A DNA stretch of 50,618 nt from Pseudomonas sp. (GCF_028293835.1 NZ_JAQGNX010000146.1:1-50618), one strand, 5' to 3'. Shown: positions 1-9,829, numbered from the stretch's first letter. Numbers and translations are program-made. The notes: a model not told the origin generated them from the letters alone.

Positions 1-113
1 TAAAATTCGCGGCTACGAACTTCAGCCAGAACACCGGCTTTTTCGCAGGAGCGCTTGAAACGACGCAGAGCTACGTCGAAGGGTTCGTTCTCTTTAACTT
101 TGACGGCTGGCAT
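1..113 (-). CDS. rpsU: 30S ribosomal protein S21, C-terminal part missing
   Basis: The 37 visible codons begin [20 protein letters not shown] and continue through the conserved RSCEKAG stretch, the N-terminal half of bacterial S21, a small basic protein of the 30S subunit used in translation initiation. The ATG at 111-113 has AAGG about 9 nt upstream. The gene runs off the left edge of the window. It is divergent from tsaD, the usual gammaproteobacterial arrangement. Identification is secure even though only half is present. Confidence 0.96.
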
Positions 114-311
114 CCAGAGCTACCTTCATTCATTACCGGGGTCAACGACTCGTGCAAAAACTGCACTTAAGTACGTCGGTTTTTAAGGGTTGCGGATGTT
201 AACCCCTCATCGCAAGGAATGCAAAGCCTCTGATCGAAAAGCGCTGGCCGGGGCCTGGAGTGACGACTATCATGCGCGCCTTCGAAGTCAGCCTCTACAA
301 GGCGCAAACCC

Positions 312-1337
312 ATGCTAGTACTGGGATTAGAGACATCCTGCGACGAAACCGGTGTCGCACTTTACGACAGTGAGCGCGGCCTGCTGGCCGACGCGCTGTT
401 CAGCCAGATCGACCTGCACCGTGCGTACGGTGGCGTGGTGCCTGAACTGGCTTCCCGTGATCACGTCAAGCGCATGCTGCCGCTGATTCGTCAGGTGCTG
501 GCCGAGGCGCAGTGCGCTGCGACCGACATTGACGCCATCGCCTACACCGCGGGTCCTGGCCTGGTCGGTGCGCTGTTGGTGGGTGCTTCCTGCGCTCAGG
601 CGCTGGCGTTCGCCTGGGGCATTCCGGCCTTGGGCGTGCACCACATGGAAGGTCATCTTCTGGCGCCGATGCTGGAGGAACAACCACCCGAATTCCCGTT
701 CGTCGCTTTGTTGGTGTCCGGTGGCCATACGCAGCTGGTTCGGGTCGATGGCATCGGTCTTTATCAGTTGTTGGGCGAGACGCTGGACGATGCAGCCGGT
801 GAAGCCTTCGACAAGACCGCGAAGATGATGGGCCTGCGTTATCCCGGCGGTCCGGAGATCGCCTTGCTGGCGAATCAGGGTGTGGCGGGGCGTTTCGTGT
901 TCCCGAAGCCGATGACCGATCGGCCGGGTCTGGATTTCAGCTTCAGTGGCTTGAAGACCTTCGCCCTCAACACCTGGCAGCAGTGCCAGAGTGCTGGGGA
1001 CGACAGCGAGCAAACCCGTTGCGACATCGCTCTGGCCTTCCAGCATGCGGTGGTGGAGACTTTGACCATCAAGTGCAAGCGCGCCCTCAAGCAGACCGGT
1101 CTCAAGCGTCTGGTCATCGCTGGCGGCGTCAGCGCCAACAAGGCGTTGCGTCTGTCGCTGGAAAAAATGCTCGGCGAGCTGCATGGCAACGTGTTTTATG
1201 CGCGTCCTGAGTTTTGCACCGACAACGGCGCGATGATCGCGTTTGCCGGTTGCCAGCGGCTGCAGGCCGGACAAAAAGAAGATTTGAGCATCAGCGTACA
1301 GGCGCGTTGGCCGATGGAGCAGTTGACGGGGCTGTAG
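312..1337 (+). CDS. tsaD: tRNA N6-adenosine threonylcarbamoyltransferase TsaD
   Basis: TsaD (Kae1/Gcp, ASKHA fold) transfers the threonylcarbamoyl group onto A37 of ANN-decoding tRNAs with TsaB and TsaE. The protein has 341 residues, the normal length. It shows the N-terminal phosphate-binding stretch [10 protein letters not shown], the metal-binding HMEGH at residues 111-115, a glycine-rich VSGGHTQL segment and a C-terminal [10 protein letters not shown] motif. AAGG lies 9 nt before the ATG. It is divergent from rpsU across a gap of about 200 bases in which I see no clear promoter, and it faces plsY, whose stop is 33 bases away with no strong terminator between them. Confidence 0.97.
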   Translation: MLVLGLETSCDETGVALYDSERGLLADALFSQIDLHRAYGGVVPELASRDHVKRMLPLIRQVLAEAQCAATDIDAIAYTAGPGLVGALLVGASCAQALAFAWGIPALGVHHMEGHLLAPMLEEQPPEFPFVALLVSGGHTQLVRVDGIGLYQLLGETLDDAAGEAFDKTAKMMGLRYPGGPEIALLANQGVAGRFVFPKPMTDRPGLDFSFSGLKTFALNTWQQCQSAGDDSEQTRCDIALAFQHAVVETLTIKCKRALKQTGLKRLVIAGGVSANKALRLSLEKMLGELHGNVFYARPEFCTDNGAMIAFAGCQRLQAGQKEDLSISVQARWPMEQLTGL

Positions 1338-1370
1338 GGCGTCAACCTGAGCCGGGTTCATTGCGGAGAT

Positions 1371-1952
1371 TCAAAAATGCCGTTCGCGCCCGGCAAGCAG
1401 GTCGCGTAAATTGCCGCGATGTCGCCAGACGATGAGCAAGGTAATCAGGCTCATTGGCAGCAGTGTTTCCGGTTCCTGCCATGCCAGTAACGGCAGGACC
1501 AGTGGGGTCGCGATCAGGGCCGCAAGTGAGCTGGTGCGGGTCATGTAGAACACCAACAGCCAGGCGCAGACCGCCAGCGTTGCAGCGGGTGGATACAGGC
1601 CCAGCAGCATGCCAGCGGTGGTCGCCACGCCCTTGCCGCCGCGAAAGCGGAAGTACAGGGGAAACAGATGACCCAGTACCGCGAACAGCCCTATCCAGGC
1701 TTGCTCTTGCGAGTCCAGATCAAGCAGTTTGGCGATCAGGACCGGCAGCAGGCCTTTGCACAGATCGCCGATCAGGGTCAGAACGGCGAGTTTTTTCCCG
1801 GCCAGGCGCAGCATATTGGTCGCGCCGGCATTGCCTGAGCCACTGGCGCGCGGGTCCGGGCTGCCGCTGCGACGGCTGAGCCAGATGGCGAAGGACAGGG
1901 AGCCGAGCAGGTAGGCGAGGATCGCCAATAACCAAAAAAAGCACCAAAACAT
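1371..1952 (-). CDS. plsY: Glycerol-3-phosphate acyltransferase PlsY
   Basis: PlsY is an inner-membrane enzyme that acylates glycerol-3-phosphate with acyl-phosphate, the first step of phospholipid synthesis. The sequence has several hydrophobic segments and the family motifs [30 protein letters not shown] and the C-terminal [15 protein letters not shown]. Two in-frame ATGs exist, at 1961 and 1952. The second has GGA nine bases upstream and gives the usual N-terminus ([18 protein letters not shown]), so I prefer it (193 residues). It is divergent from folB, as in other pseudomonads. Confidence 0.95.
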   Translation of the reverse strand: MFWCFFWLLAILAYLLGSLSFAIWLSRRSGSPDPRASGSGNAGATNMLRLAGKKLAVLTLIGDLCKGLLPVLIAKLLDLDSQEQAWIGLFAVLGHLFPLYFRFRGGKGVATTAGMLLGLYPPAATLAVCAWLLVFYMTRTSSLAALIATPLVLPLLAWQEPETLLPMSLITLLIVWRHRGNLRDLLAGRERHF

Positions 1953-2026
1953 GCTAACCATTCCGGGCGAAGACGCCCTGATTCTAACGGCGCCTCGCGC
2001 CCTTGTCGTGCAGCGGAGAACAGTGC

Positions 2027-2380
2027 TTGGACAGAGTTTTTATCGAGGGTCTAGAGGTCGATACGGTCATCGGCGCCTACGATTGGGAGCGTGGCATTCG
2101 CCAATGCCTGCGCCTGGACCTGAGCTTTGCCTGGGACAATCGACCTGCCGCAGCGGGTGATGACCTGACTAAAGCGCTCGACTACGCCAGCGTCTCGACT
2201 CGAATCCAGGCGTTCGCCGAGCAGGCGCAATTTCAATTGGTAGAGACCTTTGCCGAGCGTCTTGCTGAAGTGCTGATGAGTGAATTCCAGATTCCCTGGA
2301 TGCGCCTCAAGCTGACCAAGCCAGGCGCCGTTGCGGCGGCTTCCGGCGTGGGCGTGGAGATCGAGCGCGGATGCCGCTAA
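2027..2380 (+). CDS. folB: Dihydroneopterin aldolase FolB (TTG start)
   Basis: FolB converts 7,8-dihydroneopterin to 6-hydroxymethyl-dihydropterin and glycolaldehyde in folate synthesis. The protein shows the family pattern [20 protein letters not shown], the central ALDYASVS and [10 protein letters not shown] segments, and the C-terminal KLTKPGAV. The start is a TTG at 2027, preceded by GGAG at 2014-2017. An upstream TTG at 2003 has no comparable ribosome-binding site and would add residues not seen in the family. This gives 117 residues, the normal size. It overlaps folK by 10 bases. Confidence 0.93.
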   Translation: MDRVFIEGLEVDTVIGAYDWERGIRQCLRLDLSFAWDNRPAAAGDDLTKALDYASVSTRIQAFAEQAQFQLVETFAERLAEVLMSEFQIPWMRLKLTKPGAVAAASGVGVEIERGCR

Positions 2381-2877
2381 CTCAGATATTCCTCGGCCTC
2401 GGTAGCAACATCGAGCGCGAAAAGCACCTGCATGCCGGGCTGGAAGCGCTGGACAGTTTTTTGCACGAAATGACCTGTTCGCCGGTGTTCGAAAGTCAGC
2501 CAGTGGGGATCAAAAGTGGTCCGTTTTTCAATTTAGTGGTGACGGCGTATACCGATCTTCCGCTGATGGAGCTGGACCGTCGCCTGAAATTCATCGAAGC
2601 CGACAATGGTCGCTATGCCCCAGAGCGCAAGGGTTTGCCCCTGGATATCGACGTGCTGTTGTTTGGCGAGCAAGTGGGCAATTTTGACGGCTTGATTCTG
2701 CCCCGTGCGGAGATTCTCAAGAATGCGTTTGTGCTGTGGCCGCTGTCATTGATAGCGCCGCAGCGAGTGCATCCGGGGGTCAGCAAGACGTTTGAGGCGC
2801 TGTGGCGCGAGGCGCAGATTGATCAAGTGTTGGCACCGGTGTCGTTTGAGTGGCGTGGGCGGCAGCTGACGCCCTGA
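2371..2877 (+). CDS. folK: HPPK-family pyrophosphokinase (FolK-like)
   Basis: The family transfers pyrophosphate from ATP to 6-hydroxymethyl-dihydropterin, the step after FolB. The 168-residue protein begins with the family signature FLGLGSNIEREKHL and has SPVFESQPVG and GPFFNLVV. The metal- and ATP-binding segment reads RYAPERKGLPLDIDVLL where classical FolK has R-W-G-P-R-x-L-D-x-D-I-L, so the two Asp are kept but the arginines and spacing differ. It is therefore a divergent member. Pseudomonads usually carry a second, classical folK near panBC, so this copy may be the specialised one. It starts inside folB, suggesting translational coupling. Confidence 0.88.
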   Translation: MPLTQIFLGLGSNIEREKHLHAGLEALDSFLHEMTCSPVFESQPVGIKSGPFFNLVVTAYTDLPLMELDRRLKFIEADNGRYAPERKGLPLDIDVLLFGEQVGNFDGLILPRAEILKNAFVLWPLSLIAPQRVHPGVSKTFEALWREAQIDQVLAPVSFEWRGRQLTP

Positions 2878-2882
2878 GCGTT

Positions 2883-2960
2883 TGTAGGAGCCAACTTGTT
2901 GGCGAGGCTGTTTGTCGGACACATTGCGTCAGATGCCCTGCCAACAAGTTGGCTCCTACA
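2883..2960. repeat. Palindromic repeat, family A copy 1 (folK/cca)
   Basis: Two perfectly complementary 20-base arms (2883-2902 and 2941-2960, the left one beginning TGTAGGAGCC) enclose a 38-base spacer. The element lies between the convergent genes folK and cca and could act as a bidirectional terminator or mRNA stabiliser. Related copies are at 24071, 33149 and 38152. The right arm contains the stop codon of cca (2956-2958). It resembles the REP elements common in Pseudomonas. Confidence 0.9.
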
Positions 2961-4188
2961 GGGGTTTGATGTGATTTTTGTAAGCTTGTATTGCCTTTAG
3001 CCTTTCGCGCTTTAGCGCCTCGCCCAGCGCAGGCCCTTCAAATCCCTGATCCCGCAATGGCTGCACGGCCACTGTGCGTGCGGCCTCCGCTGCGCCCCGC
3101 AAATAACCAGCTTGTGGATAACTGCGCTGTTCGAAGCCCAAACGGCCTCGAGCGTCCATCTCGCAGGCCGTAATGAATTCCTCGAAACGCTGTGGTCGAC
3201 GGTAGATATCGAAGCTTTGCAACAGCTCGAACAGTGTTGAGGCTTTCAGTTCAAGCGCCCGGTGACCATGGGTGTGGTATTGGCCTACCAACATCGCCAG
3301 TTCCTGGCAATCGCGCGGTACCTTGAAGCGTGCATTCACCGCTTTGATTAGCCTCAGCCCGGTGTGCTCATGGGCGATGTGCCGGGGCCACTCACGCTCG
3401 GGCGTCAAACCTTTGCCCAGATCATGCAGCAGGCATGCCCAGCGCACGCTCAACGGCTGTTGATGAATCGCGGCTTGCTCCAGCACGCGGAGGACGTGCT
3501 CACCGGTATCGACTTCCGGATGGTGCAAGGCCGGTTGCGGCACGCCGAACAGTGCGTCGACTTCTGGAAAAAGCTCCTTCAGCGCGCCGCACTCACGCAA
3601 TACGCGAATGAAGATTTGTGGCTGATTTTCCATCAGCGCGCGGGAGATTTCTTTCCAGCTGCGCTCTGCTGTCAGCGCTTGAAGTTCGCCCGATTCGCTT
3701 AGTTGCTGCATCAGCGCCAGGGTTTCTGGCGCAATCGAAAAGCCGTCCGGGGCATACCGTGCGGCGAAGCGCGCCACCCGTAGCACGCGCAGAGGGTCTT
3801 CGGCGAACGCCGGGGAAACATGGCGCAAAATACGCGCTTTTAGGTCTTGTTGGCCATGATAAGGATCGGTCAGGTTGCCGTGGTCATCCTCGGCGATGGC
3901 GTTGATTGTCAGGTCCCGGCGAATCAGATCCTCTTCTAAGGTGACTTCGGGACTCGCATGAAAAGTAAAGCCGCCGTACCCTGTGCCGCTCTTGCGTTCA
4001 GTGCGGGCGAGGGCGTATTCCTCGCCGGTTTTCGGGTGCAGAAACACTGGAAAATCCGCGCCGACCGGGCGAAATCCGTGGCTGAGCATTTCCTCTGCCG
4101 TAGCGCCCACCACCACTCGGTCAATGTCGGTGACTGCTTTGCCGAGAAGACGATCACGTACCGCGCCGCCCACTTTATAAATCTGCAT
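2956..4188 (-). CDS. cca: Multifunctional CCA tRNA nucleotidyltransferase
   Basis: Cca adds or repairs the 3' CCA end of tRNAs without a template. The 410-residue protein has the class II nucleotidyltransferase head ([11 protein letters not shown], metal-binding Asp21 and Asp23 in [19 protein letters not shown] near residues 90-101). It also has a C-terminal HD domain with His255-Asp256 in LLHDLGKG, the phosphohydrolase part found in gammaproteobacterial Cca. GGAGG followed by six T precedes the ATG. Its last codon and TAG stop lie at the edge of, and inside, a palindromic repeat. Confidence 0.97.
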   Translation of the reverse strand: MQIYKVGGAVRDRLLGKAVTDIDRVVVGATAEEMLSHGFRPVGADFPVFLHPKTGEEYALARTERKSGTGYGGFTFHASPEVTLEEDLIRRDLTINAIAEDDHGNLTDPYHGQQDLKARILRHVSPAFAEDPLRVLRVARFAARYAPDGFSIAPETLALMQQLSESGELQALTAERSWKEISRALMENQPQIFIRVLRECGALKELFPEVDALFGVPQPALHHPEVDTGEHVLRVLEQAAIHQQPLSVRWACLLHDLGKGLTPEREWPRHIAHEHTGLRLIKAVNARFKVPRDCQELAMLVGQYHTHGHRALELKASTLFELLQSFDIYRRPQRFEEFITACEMDARGRLGFEQRSYPQAGYLRGAAEAARTVAVQPLRDQGFEGPALGEALKRERLKAIQAYKNHIKPL

Positions 4189-4261
4189 AAAAAACCTCCG
4201 TAAGCGCGACAGGATAAACCTTTGAGTCGTTACCTACAGAGGCAAAAGCGAAACAGTTGGT

Positions 4262-4300
4262 TAAGCTTCAAGCTACAAGCATGCTGCTTACGGCTTATAA
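4262..4300. repeat. Short repeat, family B copy 1 (cca/spoVR)
   Basis: The sequence AAGCTTCAAGCTACAAGC is followed by a diverged, roughly complementary half (GCTTACGGCTTATAAG). The same motif family occurs at 7139-7260 and 45903-45980. The right half runs into the end of spoVR and overlaps its TAA at 4295-4297. The function is unknown. It is distinct in sequence from family A. Confidence 0.65.
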
Positions 4301-5857
4301 GTGTATGACCGCCAAATCGAGCCGGGGATATTCACTATCGGCGTGATCGCCTCTCGGTGGGACGTGGTGGGTTTTCATGATCTGGTCGCCTTGTAGCGTC
4401 TCCAGATGGATATCGAAGCCCCATAAGCGGTGCAGGTGTTTAAGCACTTCATCTGTGGACTCGCCCAGCGGTTTACGGTCGTGCTGTTGATGACGCAAGG
4501 TCAGCGAGCGGTCACCGCGTCGATCAATGCTGTAAATCTGAATGTTGGGCTCTCGATTGCCCAGGTTGTACTGGGCGGCTAACGTCTCACGGATGATCTT
4601 GTAACCGGGTTCGTCATGAATCGCCGGAACCAGCAAATCGTCCTTCTGATCGTCGTCCATGATGCTAAACAGCTTGAGGTCACGAATCACCTTGGGTGAC
4701 AGGTACTGCAAAATGAAGCTCTCATCCTTGAAGCTGCTCATGGCGAACTTGATAGTGGTTAGCCAATCGCTGCCCGCAATGTCCGGAAACCAGTGCCGGT
4801 CTTCGTCGGTGGGGTGCTCGCAAATGCGTCGGATATCCCGGTACATGGCGAAACCCAGAGTGTAGGGATTGATACCGCTGTAATACGGACTGTCGAAACC
4901 CGGTTGGTAGACGACACTGGTGTGTGAAGTCAGGAATTCCATCATGAAGCCTTCAGTGACCAGACCTTCATCGTAGAGGTCATTCATGAGCGTGTAATGC
5001 CAGAACGTAGCCCAGCCTTCGTTCATGACCTGAGTTTGCCGTTGCGGGTAAAAATACTGCGCAATCTTACGCACTATTCGCACCACTTCCCGTTGCCATG
5101 GCTCCAGCAGCGGCGCGTGTTTTTCGATGAAGTACAGGATGTTTTCCTGAGGTTCGGCGGGGAAGCGAGCATTGTCCTTCTCGCTGTTTTTATCTGCGCT
5201 TTTCGGAATGGTGCGCCACAGATCATTGATCTGCTTTTGCAAATGTTCTTCACGGTCCTTCTGCCTGCGGCGCTCTTCTTCGGCAGAGATCGGATACGGA
5301 CGCTTGTACCGGTCTACCCCGTAATTCATCAGGGCATGGCAGGAGTCCAGCAGATCTTCCACGGCATCAATGCCATGGCGCTCCTCGCATTGCATGATGT
5401 ACTGCTTGGCAAACACCAGGTAATCGATGATCGAACTGGCGTCAGTCCAGGTACGAAACAGGTAATTACCCTTGAAAAAGCTGTTGTGCCCGTAACAGGC
5501 ATGGGCCACTACCAACGCTTGCATACAGATGGTGTTTTCTTCCATCAGGTAAGCGATGCACGGGTCGGAATTGATCACGATTTCGTACGCCAGACCCATT
5601 TGGCCCCGGCTGTAGGACTTCTCCGTACTGAGGAAGTGTTTGCCGTAGGACCAATGGTGATAGCCCAGCGGCATGCCGACGGACGCATAGGCGTCCATCA
5701 TCTGCTCGGCAGTAATCACTTCGATCTGGTTGGGGTAAGTGTCCAGCGCATAACGATCGGCAATGCGACTGATCTCCCGGTCGTACGCCTGGATCAGCTC
5801 GAACGTCCACTCTGAACCCGTGGATATTGGTTGGCGCTTCTGCTCTCTAGCGGTCAT
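4295..5857 (-). CDS. SpoVR family protein (YcgB-like)
   Basis: The 520-residue protein matches the SpoVR/YcgB family throughout ([31 protein letters not shown], later [39 protein letters not shown]). The biochemical function is not established. The Bacillus founding member affects spore cortex formation, and in non-spore-formers the gene is tied to stationary phase and stress. It is the third gene of prkA-yeaH-spoVR, and its ATG overlaps the yeaH stop by 4 bases (ATGA), so it is very probably cotranslated. No membrane segment or signal peptide is evident. The many conserved His and Glu residues ([16 protein letters not shown]) suggest a metal site, which is inference. Confidence 0.93.
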   Translation of the reverse strand: MTAREQKRQPISTGSEWTFELIQAYDREISRIADRYALDTYPNQIEVITAEQMMDAYASVGMPLGYHHWSYGKHFLSTEKSYSRGQMGLAYEIVINSDPCIAYLMEENTICMQALVVAHACYGHNSFFKGNYLFRTWTDASSIIDYLVFAKQYIMQCEERHGIDAVEDLLDSCHALMNYGVDRYKRPYPISAEEERRRQKDREEHLQKQINDLWRTIPKSADKNSEKDNARFPAEPQENILYFIEKHAPLLEPWQREVVRIVRKIAQYFYPQRQTQVMNEGWATFWHYTLMNDLYDEGLVTEGFMMEFLTSHTSVVYQPGFDSPYYSGINPYTLGFAMYRDIRRICEHPTDEDRHWFPDIAGSDWLTTIKFAMSSFKDESFILQYLSPKVIRDLKLFSIMDDDQKDDLLVPAIHDEPGYKIIRETLAAQYNLGNREPNIQIYSIDRRGDRSLTLRHQQHDRKPLGESTDEVLKHLHRLWGFDIHLETLQGDQIMKTHHVPPRGDHADSEYPRLDLAVIHL

Positions 5858-7125
5858 GTCACTAACCTGCGCTGGAAGAGTTCTCGGAATACCGGATAGA
5901 TGTCACCGGCAGATACCAGCTGCTGCTGGGCAAACGTGTCGGGAAACGAGTCGCCGATGCGTTCATATTCGAACCACAGCGCCTGATGTTCGCGTGGGGT
6001 AATTTCCACGTAAGTGTAGTACTGCACGAAGGGCATGATCTGCTTCACCAAAATGTCGCGGCAGATCGGCGAGTCATCGTTCCAGTTGTCTCCGTCGGAA
6101 GCTTGCGCGGCGTAAATGTTCCATTCGTTGGTCGGATAGCGCTCGGCCATGATCTCCTGCATCAGTTTCAATGCGCTCGAAACGATGGTGCCGCCGGTTT
6201 CCCGCGAGTAAAAGAATTCTTCCTCGTCTACTTCCCGGGCGCTGGTGTGGTGACGAATGAACACGACTTCGATCTTGTCGTAGTTACGCTTGAGAAACAG
6301 GTAAAGCAGGATGAAAAAACGTTTGGCGATGTCTTTGGTCGCCTGGGTCATAGACCCGGAAACGTCCATCAAGCAAAACATGACTGCCTTGGAGCTGGGG
6401 CTGGGTTGCTTGACCAGCAAGTTGTACTTAAGGTCGAAAGTGTCCAGATAAGGCACACGATGGATGCGCGTTTTAAGCCGCTCTATTTCGGCTTCCAAGT
6501 CGCGAATGTCGCCGAAATTGTCGGGTTCCTCGCGTTTCATGCGCTCCAGTTCGGCAATCGAATCGCGGAGTTTGGCTCGACTGCTGCCGGAAAGAGCGAT
6601 GCGCCGAGCGTGGGCTGAGCGAAGGGTGCGGATGATGTTGATGCGTGACGGGTTACCCTCGTTACTGATGCCGGCACGAACCGTTTTGAAGGTATCGGTA
6701 CCGGTCAGGTTACGCTTCACCAGGTTCGGAAGCTCGAGGTCTTCGAACATGAATTCGAGGAATTCTTCCTGACTGATCTGAAACACAAACTCGTCGGTGC
6801 CTTCGCCGGAATTGCTCGCCTTGCCGGGTCCTTTGCCGCCTCCGCCCCCCTGGGGACGCGCAATGTGCTCGCCGGTGGTAAATTCTTTGTTGCCGGGATG
6901 GACGACGGTTTGTTTACCGCCGCGGCCGTGGTGCAGAACCGGCTCGTCGATATCGCGACCGGGAATACTGATCTGTTCGCCGTGTTCCATGTCGGTGATG
7001 GAGCGGCGGCTGACGGCTTCTTCAACTGCTTTTTTGATGTGATCACGGTATCGCCGCAAAAAACGCTGGCGGTTCACCGTGCTCTTATTCTTGCCATTGA
7101 GACGTCGGTCAATCACATAGCTCAT
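5854..7125 (-). CDS. YeaH/DUF444 von Willebrand A-domain protein
   Basis: The protein has 423 residues, close to E. coli YeaH. The N-terminal part is basic ([20 protein letters not shown]). A glycine-rich linker follows near residues 93-103, and then a VWA-type fold with the metal-site motif DVSGS at 254-258. I chose the ATG at 7125 over one 45 bases upstream because GGAGGG precedes it and it gives the family N-terminus. The upstream start would read through repeat DNA. YeaH works with the kinase YeaG/PrkA in nutrient-stress responses in E. coli. A similar role is inferred from the adjacent prkA. Confidence 0.93.
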   Translation of the reverse strand: MSYVIDRRLNGKNKSTVNRQRFLRRYRDHIKKAVEEAVSRRSITDMEHGEQISIPGRDIDEPVLHHGRGGKQTVVHPGNKEFTTGEHIARPQGGGGGKGPGKASNSGEGTDEFVFQISQEEFLEFMFEDLELPNLVKRNLTGTDTFKTVRAGISNEGNPSRINIIRTLRSAHARRIALSGSSRAKLRDSIAELERMKREEPDNFGDIRDLEAEIERLKTRIHRVPYLDTFDLKYNLLVKQPSPSSKAVMFCLMDVSGSMTQATKDIAKRFFILLYLFLKRNYDKIEVVFIRHHTSAREVDEEEFFYSRETGGTIVSSALKLMQEIMAERYPTNEWNIYAAQASDGDNWNDDSPICRDILVKQIMPFVQYYTYVEITPREHQALWFEYERIGDSFPDTFAQQQLVSAGDIYPVFRELFQRRLVT

Positions 7126-7138
7126 AGGGAGCCCTCCG

Positions 7139-7260
7139 GGCAGCTTCAAGTTACAAGCTTCACGTGCCAAGCTGGAAGCTTAAAGACAAGCGGTCAACTG
7201 CCACGACCACAAACACGCCAGCCAGCGCGCTTGTGGCTTGCAACTTGACGCTTGCCGCTG
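7139..7260. repeat. Short repeat, family B copy 2 (prkA/yeaH)
   Basis: The segment begins GGCAGCTTCAAGTTACAAGC and ends with the roughly complementary GCTTGCAACTTGACGCTTGC, giving a long imperfect inverted repeat with internal copies of AAGCTT-like units. It fills almost all of the gap between the prkA stop (7263-7265) and the yeaH ribosome-binding site, so it would be transcribed inside the operon. It may separate expression of the two genes, which is inference. Confidence 0.7.
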
Positions 7261-7262
7261 CC

Positions 7263-9185
7263 TTACTGCGATTTTCTGACCCGCAGATACCACTCGGACA
7301 GCAGCCGTACCTGTTTGTCGGTATAACCACGTTCGACCATCCGCGTTACAAAATCGTTGTGCTTTTGCTGGTCCTCTTTACTGGCTTTGGCATTGAAGCT
7401 GATGACCGGCAGCAGATCCTCGGTGTTCGAGAACATTTTCTTCTCGATCACAACCCGCAGCTTTTCGTAGCTGAGCCAGGTTGGATTTTTGCCGTTGTTA
7501 TTGGCGCGAGCACGCAGCACGAAGTTAACGATTTCATTACGGAAATCCTTCGGATTGCTGATGCCAGCGGGTTTTTCGATTTTTTCCAGCTCCTCGTTCA
7601 GTGCCACTCGGTTAAGAATTTCACCGGTTTCCGGATCGCGATATTCCTGATCCTGAATCCAGAAGTCTGCATAAAGCACATAGCGGTCAAAAATGTTTTG
7701 CCCGTATTCGCTGTAGGACTCTAGATACGCAGTCTGGATTTCCTTGCCAATGAACTCAATGTAGCGCGGCGCCAGGTACTCTTTGATAAAGCGCAGATAC
7801 CGCTCGCGGGTTTCAGCCTGGAACTGTTCCTGTTCGATTTGCTGTTCCAGGACGTAAAGCAGATGCACGGGATTGGCAGCGATTTCATGGGGGTCAAAGT
7901 TAAAGACCTTTGACAGAATCTTGAACGCGAACCGAGTCGACAGGCCGTTCATGCCTTCGTCTACACCGGCGTTGTCCCGGTATTCTTGAATCGATTTGGC
8001 TTTTGGATCGGTGTCTTTGAGGTTTTCGCCGTCGTACACGCGCATCTTGGAATAGATGTTCGAGTTTTCCGGCTCTTTGAGGCGCGACAGTGTTGTGAAC
8101 TGCGCCAGCATTTTTAGGGTGTCTGGCGCGCAATGCGCTTTGGCCAGCGAGCTGTTGAACAGCAGCTTATCGTAGATCTTGATTTCGTCACTGACCCGCA
8201 CGCAATACGGCACTTTGACGATGTAGATCCGGTCGATAAAAGCTTCGTTGTTCTTGTTGTTACGGAAACTGTGCCATTCCGATTCGTTGGAGTGGGCCAA
8301 CAGAATGCCGGTGAATGGAATCGACCCAAGCCCTTCCGTACTGTTGTAATTACCTTCCTGGGTGGCGGTGAGCAGTGGGTGCAAGACCTTGATGGGCGCC
8401 TTGAACATTTCGACGAATTCCATCAAGCCTTGGTTGGCTCGGCAGAGTGCGCCTGAATAGCTGTATGCATCGGCGTCGTTTTGTGGAAATTCTTCCAGCT
8501 TGCGGATATCCACTTTACCGACCAACGCAGAAATGTCCTGGTTGTTTTCATCACCCGGCTCAGTTTTCGCCACAGCGATCTGATTGAGGATCGATGGATA
8601 AAGCTTGACCACTTTGAACTGACTGATGTCGCCCCCGAACTCAGCCAGCCGCTTGGTTGCCCAAGGCGACATAATCGTGTTCAGGTAGCGCCGGGGAATA
8701 CCGAAGTCTTCTTCGAGAATCTCGCCGTCTTCCGTGGCATTGAACAAGCCTAGGGGCGACTCGAAGACCGGTGAACCCTTGATGGCGTAAAAAGGCACCT
8801 TCTCAATCAGCTGTTTGAGTTTTTCGGCCAGCGAAGATTTACCGCCGCCGACAGGGCCTAGTAGATAGAGAATCTGTTTCTTTTCCTCCAGGCCCTGAGC
8901 GGCATGACGGAAGTAAGAAACGATTTGGTCGATGCACTCTTCCATGCCATGAAAATCTTCGAACGCTGGGTAGCGACGAATCACTTTGTTGGAAAAGATA
9001 CGAGACAGCCTTGAGTTGGCCGACGTGTCGAGCAACTCAGGCTCGCCAATGGCGAGCAGAAGACGTTCTGCTGCAGAGGCGTAAGCGCTGCGGTCGGCTT
9101 TGCAGAGCTCAAGATATTCCTGTAGCGAGAGCTCTTCTTGGCGTGTTGATTCGAAGCGTTGTTGGAAGTGGCTAAAAATACTCAT
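7263..9185 (-). CDS. prkA: PrkA family serine protein kinase (YeaG-like)
   Basis: The protein has 640 residues and an AAA-type ATPase core with the P-loop GPVGGGKS at 110-117, followed by the C-terminal kinase-like PrkA domain. The length and N-terminus (MSIFSHFQQRFESTRQEELS) fit YeaG/PrkA. The ATG at 9185 is preceded by GAGGTGACGTC. A longer reading would start upstream in non-conserved sequence. E. coli YeaG is a Ser/Thr kinase of stationary phase and nitrogen stress, partly under RpoS. The 279 bases upstream hold a short hairpin-like dyad around 9240-9266 but no promoter I can assign. It heads the prkA-yeaH-spoVR operon. Confidence 0.95.
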   Translation of the reverse strand: MSIFSHFQQRFESTRQEELSLQEYLELCKADRSAYASAAERLLLAIGEPELLDTSANSRLSRIFSNKVIRRYPAFEDFHGMEECIDQIVSYFRHAAQGLEEKKQILYLLGPVGGGKSSLAEKLKQLIEKVPFYAIKGSPVFESPLGLFNATEDGEILEEDFGIPRRYLNTIMSPWATKRLAEFGGDISQFKVVKLYPSILNQIAVAKTEPGDENNQDISALVGKVDIRKLEEFPQNDADAYSYSGALCRANQGLMEFVEMFKAPIKVLHPLLTATQEGNYNSTEGLGSIPFTGILLAHSNESEWHSFRNNKNNEAFIDRIYIVKVPYCVRVSDEIKIYDKLLFNSSLAKAHCAPDTLKMLAQFTTLSRLKEPENSNIYSKMRVYDGENLKDTDPKAKSIQEYRDNAGVDEGMNGLSTRFAFKILSKVFNFDPHEIAANPVHLLYVLEQQIEQEQFQAETRERYLRFIKEYLAPRYIEFIGKEIQTAYLESYSEYGQNIFDRYVLYADFWIQDQEYRDPETGEILNRVALNEELEKIEKPAGISNPKDFRNEIVNFVLRARANNNGKNPTWLSYEKLRVVIEKKMFSNTEDLLPVISFNAKASKEDQQKHNDFVTRMVERGYTDKQVRLLSEWYLRVRKSQ

Positions 9186-9464
9186 GACGTCACCTCGCTC
9201 GATACGTTGAGCCGGCGGCGGATCGTCAGTCGATGCTGGCAACAGCTGAAAATTCCAGCTGCTGTTTACCCCCCAGAACACCATAAAATTACTACCGATG
9301 ACCCGCGCGCCGGTGTACCGGCTCTCCCCTGATTCGGATGGCCTAGGCTAAGGATAGTTCGGAATCACAGTTATCAACGAGTATTGATTGAATAGTCGGG
9401 CTAGCCGTTCGTCAGTTTGCTCGCGAACCCGCACAGGACGCGGGATCGGCGGGAGTAAAAAAAT

Positions 9465-9794
9465 TTATTCCACAGTGCTTTGAGCGGTTTCGTCAGGATA
9501 GGTGTTACGCCATAACTCAAAACCGCCGTCCATGCTGTAAACATCGGAGAAACCTTGGCCGACCAAATAAGCGGCGGCACTCTGGCTGGAGTTGCCGTGG
9601 TAGCAGACCACCACCAATGGTTTGTCCAGATCGGCCTTGGCAATGAAGTCGGCGATCGAGAGATTGTCCAAATGCTGTGCGCCAGGGATGTGGTTGGCGG
9701 CGAATGTCTGTTGATCACGGACGTCGACCAATACCGCACCCTCTTCGAGAAGCGAGTGAGCCTGCGTAGGAGGAATGCGTTTGAACTCAGTCAT
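9465..9794 (-). CDS. glpE: Thiosulfate sulfurtransferase GlpE
   Basis: This is a single-domain rhodanese of 109 residues that moves sulfane sulfur from thiosulfate to an acceptor such as cyanide or thioredoxin. The active-site loop is CYHGNS with Cys64 as catalytic residue. [10 protein letters not shown] and GGFELWR are typical rhodanese segments. The ATG at 9794 has AGGAG just upstream. A longer reading would overlap apaH and lacks family support. It is the last gene of the lptD-to-apaH cluster, 35 bases after apaH. Confidence 0.93.
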   Translation of the reverse strand: MTEFKRIPPTQAHSLLEEGAVLVDVRDQQTFAANHIPGAQHLDNLSIADFIAKADLDKPLVVVCYHGNSSQSAAAYLVGQGFSDVYSMDGGFELWRNTYPDETAQSTVE

Positions 9795-9829
9795 GGTGGG
9801 GTCTCCTGATGGCGGGGAAAGATTGAATT

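Noticed and set aside
327..1361. Long open frame antisense to tsaD
   Set aside because: It mirrors a strongly conserved gene, has no ribosome-binding site and no recognisable domain. GC-rich codon bias produces such frames.
4997..5815. 272-codon frame antisense to spoVR
   Set aside because: A shadow of a conserved gene with no start signal or domain.
9186..9464. Sigma-54 type promoter before prkA
   Set aside because: No GG-N10-GC pattern at proper spacing was found by eye on the minus strand.
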